A DNA stretch of 7,169 nucleotides from Thermococci archaeon (GTDB lineage Archaea; Methanobacteriota_B; Thermococci; Thermococcales; Thermococcaceae), in assembly GCA_003663695.1 (NCBI GenBank), contig QMUB01000057.1, positions 1 through 7,169 on the forward strand, given 5' to 3'. A program made the position numbers and the translations under genes. This document shows, piece after piece, positions 1 to 7,169 of the stretch (positions are counted from its first letter, which is position 1; every line of letters starts with the position of its first letter). The notes under the pieces were generated by a model. That model was not told where the DNA came from. It made no database searches and was given only the letters and a program-made list of their open reading frames with translations.

Positions 1-912
1 AAATACTACTGCCACAAGCACTTCAATGAAATGGTCGAGAGCAGGGTAAAGCAAACGGTGAGAAAATACCATTTGATCGAAAGAGGAGAGAGAATAGCCG
101 TTGGCGTGAGTGGAGGTAAGGACAGCATTGTTTTGCTCCACCTCCTAGCCAAACTTCAAAGAAAATTCCCCTTCGAGCTCGTGGCGATAACCATTGACGA
201 AGGCATCGAAGGATACAGACCGCCAAGCATTGAAGTCGCTAAGAGAAATGCCAAACTTCTTGGGATAGAGCACCGTATATACTCCTTTAAGGAATATTTC
301 GGCTTTTCTTTAGATGAGACCGTTGAGATAATGGGGAGCTTTGAAAGAGGTGAAAGAGTGGGAGCATGTTCTTACTGCGGTGTGTGGAGGCGCTGGCTGT
401 TGAATTATGCATCCCAAGATGTTGGAGCGGATAAATTGGCCGTAGGACACAATTTGGATGATGAAGCCCAAGTATTTTTGATGAACATAATGCGCGGTGA
501 TATAGCCCGCCTGGGAAGAACAGGCCCCTACTATGAAGTAATCCACGAAGGACTTGTGCCGAGAATAAAACCTCTAAGAGAAGTGCCCGAAAAGGAAATC
601 GTTCTCTATGCCCTCCTAAATAACATCGAAGTGGATTTGGAAGAGTGCCCCTATGCAGTAGAGGCATTTAGGGCTGAGATTAGGGATTGGGTAAATGAGA
701 TGGAGGAGAAGCATCCGGGAACGAAATATCAAATTTTGAGGAGCTACGACAAGATGTATCCCCTCCTAGCGAAGACATACGCAAAGCGTGATTTGGGAAG
801 ATGTAAGATTTGCGGACAGCCAACAAACGGTGAGATATGCAAGGCATGCCAGTTCAAACTTAAAGTCCAGGAAAAAGCAAAGGAAAAAGGTTTAACATTT
901 AGAGTTGAGTGA
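1..912 (+). CDS. tRNA 2-thiouridine synthetase, TtuA/NcsA (TIGR00269) family, 5'-partial
   Basis: Adenylates a tRNA uridine and exchanges its C2 oxygen for sulfur, probably drawing sulfur from a ubiquitin-like carrier; cytosolic. The frame is open to base 1 and upstream of the Met at 31 reads KYYCHKHFNE, so that Met is internal and the gene is cut by the window edge. The C-x2-H there (codons at 10 and 19) is the second half of the N-terminal zinc finger. The PP-loop SGGKDS is at 109-126. Cys codons at 367 and 376 (CSYC) and at 646 (ECPYA) match the three [4Fe-4S] ligands of TtuA. The C-terminal zinc site uses Cys codons at 802, 811, 838 and 847. From memory it resembles the second Pyrococcus paralog (PH1680-like) more than the characterised TtuA (PH0300). 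Whether it acts on U54 or U34 cannot be told from sequence. No frameshift or missing ligand is seen. It ends convergently with tpiA. Confidence 0.93.
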   Translation, partial: KYYCHKHFNEMVESRVKQTVRKYHLIERGERIAVGVSGGKDSIVLLHLLAKLQRKFPFELVAITIDEGIEGYRPPSIEVAKRNAKLLGIEHRIYSFKEYFGFSLDETVEIMGSFERGERVGACSYCGVWRRWLLNYASQDVGADKLAVGHNLDDEAQVFLMNIMRGDIARLGRTGPYYEVIHEGLVPRIKPLREVPEKEIVLYALLNNIEVDLEECPYAVEAFRAEIRDWVNEMEEKHPGTKYQILRSYDKMYPLLAKTYAKRDLGRCKICGQPTNGEICKACQFKLKVQEKAKEKGLTFRVE

Positions 913-917
913 TCCGC

Positions 918-932
918 TTTTTTTGAAATTTT
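918..932 (+). terminator. T-rich terminator after the thiouridine synthetase
   Basis: A run of seven T (918-924) followed by TTTT (929-932) begins five bases after the stop codon on the coding strand. Archaeal RNA polymerase terminates at such oligo-T tracts without needing a hairpin, and none is visible here. The position suits the end of a plus-strand transcript facing tpiA. Confidence 0.6.
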
Positions 933-962
933 GTTTAAAGTTGAATAATCCAAAGCCGCATA

Positions 963-981
963 ATTTAAGAAAAGAAAAAGC
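963..981 (-). terminator. T-rich terminator after tpiA
   Basis: Read on the minus strand, the bases directly after the tpiA stop are pyrimidine-rich with T5 and T4 tracts (complement of the A-rich stretch at 964-980). This is a plausible intrinsic archaeal terminator that closes the tpiA transcript before it enters the convergent gene. Confidence 0.5.
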
Positions 982-1679
<698 letters not shown>

Positions 1680-1682
1680 CTA

Positions 1683-1698
1683 CTTTAAAGCTTAAATG
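1683..1698 (-). promoter_or_regulatory. Possible TATA element of tpiA
   Basis: On the minus strand CATTTAAG (1698-1691) and the adjoining CTTTAAAG (1690-1683) are the only TATA-like sequences before tpiA. The first overlaps the stop codon of the ATPase gene. A start site about 26 bp downstream of its centre would fall near 1669, giving a leader of about ten bases beginning at the ribosome-binding site. The fit is tight, so read-through from the ATPase gene remains possible; no oligo-T tract separates the two. Confidence 0.35.
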
Positions 1699-2975
1699 CT
1701 TTGTCCAAGGAGCCACTCTCTGATAGGGACAATCTTCACAGTTCTGCCCTTTATCTGCATTTTCCCTTTTTGCCTCCATGTAATTACCGTCAAATCACCA
1801 ATGCCAAGCTCATTGCTCGCTTTAACCAATGCTTTAATCTCCCTTTCCTTATTCTTCTCATTGAGCTCGTAAGAAACTTGGATGAGCTTTTCATTGGAGA
1901 GAAGAAAGTCCACTTCCCCTTTATCCCGTGTCACGTAATAAAACAAATTCTCATTGGGCTCAGCACCTCTCTTTAAAAGCTCGAAAAACACTAAATTCTC
2001 AAACAGCATTTCCCTGTCTTCAAGTCCAAGAACAGAAGCCAGCCCATTGTCAACGATATACGGCTTAAATCCTAGCATCTCCCTTAGTTTGTAAGATTTA
2101 ACTGCAGGATAGAGAGGATAAAACACTAATGAGTCTTCTAAATAAGACAGATAGTTGGCTAAAGTTTCTTTTCCAACACTGATACCGAGACTTCTCATGT
2201 TTTTGTATGCTTTAGAAATTGTGAGGTGCGATGAAAAAACAAGCATTTTAAAAAGTAGTCTCAGGGCTTTAAGGTTCATTACATGCCATCTCTCCACAAT
2301 ATCCCGGTAAATAGTGGAGTCAATTATTTCTCTGAGAATCTCCCTTCTTAAAGAGGGATTTAAAACAACCTCTGGATACCCTCCCCAAAAGAGATAGTCT
2401 TGTAAGAGCTGATTTATTTTTGCATTCTCATAGGTGGAATAGAATTGTTTTACATCAATTCCATTTGCTTTTAAGAGTTCTTTGAATGAGAAAGGATACA
2501 TCATTAGTTTAATACTCCTGCCCCTGAGCTCTGTAGCTATTTCTTTCGAGAGAAGCCTCGCAGAAGAGCCCGAAATAATAACTTTGTGCCCCTTATCAAG
2601 GAGGAATCTCACAAATCGCTCCCATCCTTCAACATTCTGAACTTCATCTAAGAAAAAATAACACACTCTTTTAGCATTCTCCGGAAACATTGAGTAGTAT
2701 ACTTCCAGCATTGTCATTAAATCGTTGAGTTCAGCCCCAACGAGTCTTGGGTCTTCAAAATTTACATAGAGGGTTCTTTCTTTTTCAATACCCTTTTTTA
2801 GAATGTCATGTATCATCTGGAAAATAAAATAAGTCTTTCCAGCCCTTCTTGGTCCAATAACGGCTAACGCCCTAGAAACTTTTGGAAGCTCATATTCCCT
2901 TTCACGTTCAACCAAACTAACCTCCCACTCCAGATAATCGGATATAATTGTGCCCCATATCCTCTTCTCAATCAT
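1692..2975 (-). CDS. AAA+ ATPase with C-terminal DUF4143 (COG1373 family)
   Basis: A P-loop ATPase of the large, poorly understood archaeal/bacterial COG1373 group; its cellular role is unknown. Walker A GPRRAGKT is at residues 41-48, Walker B FFLDEVQ at 107-113, a sensor-like SGSS at 135-138, and ELRGR, typical of the family, at 149-153. A winged-helix-like segment falls about 253-290. The DUF4143 part (about 200-427) includes FWGGYPEVVL, the FENLVFFELLKRG helix, EVDFLL (354-359) and IQVSYEL, which resembles a degenerate PD-(D/E)xK nuclease fold in which the usual ExK is replaced. The ATG at 2975 directly abuts a palindrome and has no ribosome-binding site, so the mRNA is probably leaderless. 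The length (427) is normal and the frame intact. Three lines counted by hand gave 38% and 32% GC here against 50% in gor, and multicopy relatives are common in Thermococcales, so it may be an acquired gene between gor and tpiA. Confidence 0.9.
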   Translation of the reverse strand: MIEKRIWGTIISDYLEWEVSLVEREREYELPKVSRALAVIGPRRAGKTYFIFQMIHDILKKGIEKERTLYVNFEDPRLVGAELNDLMTMLEVYYSMFPENAKRVCYFFLDEVQNVEGWERFVRFLLDKGHKVIISGSSARLLSKEIATELRGRSIKLMMYPFSFKELLKANGIDVKQFYSTYENAKINQLLQDYLFWGGYPEVVLNPSLRREILREIIDSTIYRDIVERWHVMNLKALRLLFKMLVFSSHLTISKAYKNMRSLGISVGKETLANYLSYLEDSLVFYPLYPAVKSYKLREMLGFKPYIVDNGLASVLGLEDREMLFENLVFFELLKRGAEPNENLFYYVTRDKGEVDFLLSNEKLIQVSYELNEKNKEREIKALVKASNELGIGDLTVITWRQKGKMQIKGRTVKIVPIREWLLGQSI

Positions 2976-2992
2976 GTACTATAAATAGTCCA
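2976..2992. repeat. Palindromic unit 1 at the ATPase start codon
   Basis: The 17-bp unit contains the inverted repeat ACTAT-AA-ATAGT (2978-2989). It differs from the second unit at 3011-3027 only in the two central bases. It immediately precedes the ATG of the ATPase gene and would cover the predicted transcription start, the classical place for a repressor site. No known operator is recognised. Confidence 0.75.
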
Positions 2993-2993
2993 C

Positions 2994-3008
2994 TATATTT
3001 ATAAAGTT
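2994..3008 (-). promoter_or_regulatory. TATA box of the ATPase gene
   Basis: On the minus strand ACTTTATAAATATAG is a strong archaeal TATA element, about 27 bp upstream of the ATG. This spacing puts the transcription start at or next to the start codon, in keeping with a leaderless mRNA. The element sits exactly between the two palindromic units. Confidence 0.65.
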
Positions 3009-3010
3009 TT

Positions 3011-3027
3011 GTACTATTCATAGTCCA
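3011..3027. repeat. Palindromic unit 2 upstream of the ATPase TATA box
   Basis: GTACTATTCATAGTCCA contains ACTAT-TC-ATAGT (3013-3024) and matches unit 1 at 15 of 17 positions, 35 bp away. It lies upstream of the TATA box of the ATPase gene, between that promoter and the terminator of gor. Together the two units flank the core promoter. Confidence 0.75.
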
Positions 3028-3034
3028 TCAAATC

Positions 3035-3059
3035 AAAAAAAGAAACAACTAAATAGAAA
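3035..3059 (-). terminator. T-rich terminator after gor
   Basis: Immediately after the gor stop codon the minus strand is T-rich and reaches a run of seven T (complement of 3035-3041). It is a likely oligo-T archaeal terminator that separates gor from the ATPase promoter. Confidence 0.6.
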
Positions 3060-5021
3060 TCAAATGCTCCAGTCAACACCAAGCCTATTGCTGTACTCGT
3101 TTAAAACTCTTTTCAGGTACTCTTTAGCTGTTCCAACCTTGTCCACCCTAAAGCGCTCTGCCCACTTCTCGTTTCCAAACTCCTCGCTTCCTCTAGCTAT
3201 AAGGTCAATTACTCTCATCGAGTCCCAGAAAACGGGCTCATAGCCTGCTTTCTTTGCATAATTCACAAGCTTTCTTAACTGCTTCTTTGAGTGCTCCTCC
3301 ATATCCACGTTTTCCCCGTAAGCCTCCATAAAGAGAGCCTTTAGAATGGGTTTCATCCATCCCCTATGGAAGCGGCACCAGCCAATGTTGTCGTACCAGA
3401 ATTCCCATATTGCACTTGCGAGGCTCTTCTGGGCAAGCTCTTCAGGCTCGAGGAAAACACCAAACTGATAGAAAGTCCAATAGCGTCCTTGGATTGGATA
3501 AGGAATGTAATTCCCCATAGCCCAGTACATAGTTGGTGTTATCTCCCCATCCTCTCCAAGCGGTGTGAAGACACCATAATCCTTAAAGCTCTCCCCATAG
3601 GGAAGCCTGTCCTTAAACTTCTCATCAAGAATAATTGAAGCTTTCCTCTTGCCAGCACCAATTAACTTCACAATCTCGTTCTCCGCAAAAGCGACCTTAC
3701 GAGCGAGCTCGGCAACCAGCTTTGCATTCTTCTCACTCGACTCCACAGGTCTCTCCATGAGCGCCTCCTTTGTGAACTCGGGCATTCCGCTTATACCAAC
3801 CTCTTCTGGTTTCAGGAACCCTCTATGAACGAGCTCCAAGATCCATGCCGCCGTCCCTCCAAACTCGATAGCATCAAAGCCCATAGCATCAACGGCATGA
3901 ACGCTAATATCGCTCGCCCTCAAAGTTATAGTACCACTCAAAGGCCCATTAGCTTCCCTGGGCTCGTACTCTATGTGATGCCCGTTAGCATATTTCTTGC
4001 ATGCTACAGGACATGGTTCCCCACAAGTAGTCCAGTTCTTCGTCTCTATAGCCTCCTTGTTAAAGGGCTCCCAGTAAAGCTTCATTATATTCTCATGAAT
4101 CTTAATGCGCTCCTCCTTTGGAATATAGGGCATCTGCCAGTTTAAAATTGGGACAAAATCCCCCTCAGCAGGATAATTTCCTCCAAAGGTTCCTCCCGTC
4201 TTAAGCTTTGGATTGTATTTGTATTTAACCGTCTTCTCTCCGATAACCTCGAACATGGGCTTCTTGTGGATTCCCTCCACTATGGGCTTGACGTTGCCCA
4301 TCTTGCTTATATCCTCCCCAGGGAATTCTTTTCCAGCTTTTCCCCCAAAGATTATGGCTGCAACATTATGAGCCCTAAATAGAACACTTCCGGAACCTCC
4401 GCGGGCGGCCCAGTCCTCACTGCCCACCAAACGCTTACCCTTCCTAAGAGTTTGAGAGAATATTGCTCCAAAGTTAGTGTTCATGGCAGCAGGACCAACA
4501 CATGCAATCCTGTACTCCATACCTTCAAACTTCTGACCCAAATGATCTATCAGGTATTGAGTGAGTGCATAAACGCCTTCCTCTCCCTTGTACCCCCTCC
4601 ATATCTCCAGAAGCTTATCCTCCTCAATCTGATAGAACTCCACATTGATGTTCTCACCATCGTTTTTGAGAATTACAACGGTTGGCTTTTCGGCCTTTCC
4701 CTCTATCGTTACAAAATCGACACCAACCCGCTGGAATTGGTAAGCCGCTCCACCCATTGCAGATGGGAATACGCCTCCCCACAGGGGTGAGCGGAAGACA
4801 AACATCAATCTATGAGCACCCGGTAAAGCGCTCCCGGCAAAGGCACCCTTTCCAAAGACGGTTATGTTTTTAGGATCATATGGGTCCATCTCATAGGTCT
4901 TATAAACCTCGTCATGAAGGTACAGAGCGTAATCTATGATGCCGTAGATCCCTGTCTTCTCGAATTCCTCGCTATTAATCTTCCCCTTACCCATATCAAG
5001 CTTGAGCGTTGTGAACTTCAT
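3060..5021 (-). CDS. gor: Tungsten glyceraldehyde-3-phosphate:ferredoxin oxidoreductase (GAPOR)
   Basis: Oxidises glyceraldehyde 3-phosphate directly to 3-phosphoglycerate while reducing ferredoxin, replacing GAPDH plus phosphoglycerate kinase in the Thermococcales glycolytic pathway; cytosolic. It belongs to the aldehyde:ferredoxin oxidoreductase family with a tungsto-bispterin cofactor and a [4Fe-4S] cluster. Cluster ligands are C333, C337 and C341 (CGEPCPVACKK, the C-x3-C-x3-C form rather than the C-x2-C-x3-C of AOR) and C549 in GWCRFHR. Family pterin-contact stretches include SEDWAARGGSGSVL, EYEPREANGPLSG and DAMGFDAIEFGG. The 653-residue length is the same as I recall for P. furiosus GAPOR, and the resemblance is far closer than to AOR, FOR, WOR4 or WOR5. 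I chose the ATG at 5021: it follows a purine-rich GGGGGGAAGGTG (5034-5023) and begins MKF as in relatives. A GTG at 5042 would lie inside the operator and at the predicted transcription start. Divergent from kae1. Confidence 0.96.
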   Translation of the reverse strand: MKFTTLKLDMGKGKINSEEFEKTGIYGIIDYALYLHDEVYKTYEMDPYDPKNITVFGKGAFAGSALPGAHRLMFVFRSPLWGGVFPSAMGGAAYQFQRVGVDFVTIEGKAEKPTVVILKNDGENINVEFYQIEEDKLLEIWRGYKGEEGVYALTQYLIDHLGQKFEGMEYRIACVGPAAMNTNFGAIFSQTLRKGKRLVGSEDWAARGGSGSVLFRAHNVAAIIFGGKAGKEFPGEDISKMGNVKPIVEGIHKKPMFEVIGEKTVKYKYNPKLKTGGTFGGNYPAEGDFVPILNWQMPYIPKEERIKIHENIMKLYWEPFNKEAIETKNWTTCGEPCPVACKKYANGHHIEYEPREANGPLSGTITLRASDISVHAVDAMGFDAIEFGGTAAWILELVHRGFLKPEEVGISGMPEFTKEALMERPVESSEKNAKLVAELARKVAFAENEIVKLIGAGKRKASIILDEKFKDRLPYGESFKDYGVFTPLGEDGEITPTMYWAMGNYIPYPIQGRYWTFYQFGVFLEPEELAQKSLASAIWEFWYDNIGWCRFHRGWMKPILKALFMEAYGENVDMEEHSKKQLRKLVNYAKKAGYEPVFWDSMRVIDLIARGSEEFGNEKWAERFRVDKVGTAKEYLKRVLNEYSNRLGVDWSI

Positions 5022-5036
5022 ACACCTTCCCCCCGT

Positions 5037-5053
5037 TATCACTCACAGTGTTA
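5037..5053 (-). promoter_or_regulatory. TGM operator of gor (TrmBL1/Tgr site)
   Basis: TATCAC-TCACA-GTGTTA matches the Thermococcales Glycolytic Motif TATCAC-N5-GTGATA at 11 of 12 defined positions with the correct spacer. It sits between the gor TATA box and start codon, over the predicted transcription start. That is the arrangement known for glycolytic genes repressed by TrmBL1/Tgr and relieved by sugars. Binding here is inferred from the motif. Confidence 0.82.
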
Positions 5054-5062
5054 TGCCAACTC

Positions 5063-5073
5063 AATATTTAAAA
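5063..5073 (-). promoter_or_regulatory. TATA box of gor
   Basis: TTTTAAATATT on the minus strand is a good archaeal TATA element. A start about 25 bp downstream falls near 5043, leaving a leader of roughly 22 bases that carries the purine-rich ribosome-binding sequence at 5034-5023. Confidence 0.7.
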
Positions 5074-5126
5074 GTTGCCCTCTAAATTGGTTACTTGACT
5101 TTCGAACTTATTAACTTTAACCCAAG

Positions 5127-5137
5127 TTTTTTAAATC
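5127..5137 (+). promoter_or_regulatory. TATA box of kae1
   Basis: TTTTTTAAATC on the plus strand is centred about 26 bp before the kae1 ATG, so transcription probably starts at or within a few bases of the start codon. The absence of a Shine-Dalgarno sequence before that ATG agrees with a leaderless mRNA. Confidence 0.6.
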
Positions 5138-5148
5138 GGAGCCGTTAA

Positions 5149-6971
<1,823 letters not shown>

Positions 6972-6975
6972 CTTA

Positions 6976-6981
6976 CTCCCC
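6976..6981 (-). promoter_or_regulatory. Ribosome-binding site deciding the nadK start
   Basis: GGGGAG on the minus strand lies four bases before the ATG at 6971. No comparable sequence precedes the alternative start at 7010, so the shorter protein is preferred. Confidence 0.6.
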
Positions 6982-7015
6982 AGATACTGATAACTGTAAA
7001 TATGCTTCAAAACTA

Positions 7016-7169
7016 TTAAGCCTTTCTACCCTTTGCACTCAGGTAAAAGCTTATAGCTCCTCCAACGATTGTTGGAAGCCAGAAGGATATAAACCTATCC
7101 ACGACGGTTGCAGTAACAGCCACCCCTTTATCCAAAGAGAGGCTTAAATAGAGGGCGGAATTAACACCC
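7016..7169 (-). CDS. Integral membrane protein, UPF0104 / flippase-like family (C-terminal fragment)
   Basis: Only the last 50 residues are present; the gene runs off the right edge. The minus-strand frame reads [20 protein letters not shown], then a [17 protein letters not shown] stretch, a hydrophobic segment and a short basic tail (SAKGRKA), ending in tandem stops TAA TAG (7018-7013). The D-R-x-I-S-F-W-L-P motif followed by a final membrane helix with a cytoplasmic basic end is typical of the COG0392 / UPF0104 family, polytopic proteins related to the transmembrane half of lysylphosphatidylglycerol synthase. The substrate is unknown in archaea; a lipid or glycolipid flippase role is proposed only by family. 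It lies 44 bp upstream of nadK on the same strand. The identification rests on a short fragment. Confidence 0.75.
   Translation of the reverse strand, partial: GVNSALYLSLSLDKGVAVTATVVDRFISFWLPTIVGGAISFYLSAKGRKA

Noticed and set aside
497..502. GTGATA half-site of the glycolytic motif inside the thiouridine synthetase gene
   Set aside because: No TATCAC is found five bases before it; it is a chance half-site in coding sequence.
903..951. Imperfect direct repeat AGTTGAGTGATCC (903-915) and AGTTGAATAATCC (939-951)
   Set aside because: Only 13 bp with two mismatches, spanning a gene end and an A/T-rich spacer; no gene or promoter context gives it meaning.
3825..4145. 106-codon open frame on the plus strand opposite gor, and similar antisense frames over the other genes
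   Set aside because: These lack promoters, ribosome-binding sites and recognisable motifs, and the opposite frames encode well-conserved enzymes.
5022..5042. In-frame N-terminal extension of gor from a GTG (MITGGRC before MKF)
   Set aside because: The GTG lies inside the TGM site and at the predicted transcription start, while the ATG at 5021 has a purine-rich ribosome-binding sequence and gives the 653-residue length of relatives.
6972..7010. 13-residue N-terminal extension of NAD kinase
   Set aside because: It lacks a ribosome-binding site and family similarity; the ATG at 6971 follows GGGGAG and gives the normal N-terminus.
7061..7076. Inverted repeat TCCAAC-GATT-GTTGGA
   Set aside because: It lies within the conserved LPTIVGG coding stretch of the membrane protein and is explained by codons; no T tract follows that would make it a terminator.

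Overview
The window looks like a chromosomal segment of a hyperthermophilic euryarchaeon of the order Thermococcales (Pyrococcus/Thermococcus/Palaeococcus group). The evidence is an archaeal-type triosephosphate isomerase, a tungsten glyceraldehyde-3-phosphate:ferredoxin oxidoreductase (GAPOR), archaeal Kae1, archaeal NAD kinase, TATA-box promoters without bacterial -10/-35 elements, and two sites resembling the Thermococcales Glycolytic Motif (TGM, TATCAC-N5-GTGATA). The exact species cannot be told from the sequence alone.

Layout from left to right. (1) 1-912, plus: a tRNA 2-thiouridine synthetase of the TtuA/NcsA family, cut at its 5' end by the window edge. (2) 913-981: a short convergent intergenic region with T-rich terminators on both strands. 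(3) 982-1659, minus: triosephosphate isomerase. (4) 1692-2975, minus: a COG1373-type AAA+ ATPase with a DUF4143 C-terminus. Two near-identical 17-bp palindromic units flank its promoter. (5) 3060-5021, minus: GAPOR. (6) 5022-5157: a divergent promoter region. (7) 5158-6138, plus: Kae1, the t6A synthase catalytic subunit. (8) 6135-6971, minus: NAD kinase, convergent with kae1 and sharing a TTAA that supplies both stop codons. (9) 7016-7169, minus: the C-terminal end of an integral membrane protein of the UPF0104 / flippase-like family, cut by the right edge. No gene-free stretch exceeds about 140 bp. I see no RNA genes, CRISPR arrays or insertion sequences.

How the genes relate: tpiA and gor catalyse consecutive triose steps of the modified Embden-Meyerhof pathway (DHAP to GAP, then GAP to 3-phosphoglycerate with ferredoxin reduction). 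Each has a TGM-like palindrome just before its start codon, the placement expected for repression by the sugar-responsive TrmBL1/Tgr regulator. The ATPase gene lies between them, is lower in GC in the lines I counted, and has its own palindrome-flanked promoter, so it looks like an independent insertion. The two tRNA-modification genes (2-thiouridine and t6A) are not in one transcription unit and are probably neighbours by chance.

The gene families are all known. The least explained structure is the pair of palindromes around the ATPase promoter. The TGM-like sites are the most informative regulatory signals. I did not find convincing evidence of a wholly new system.
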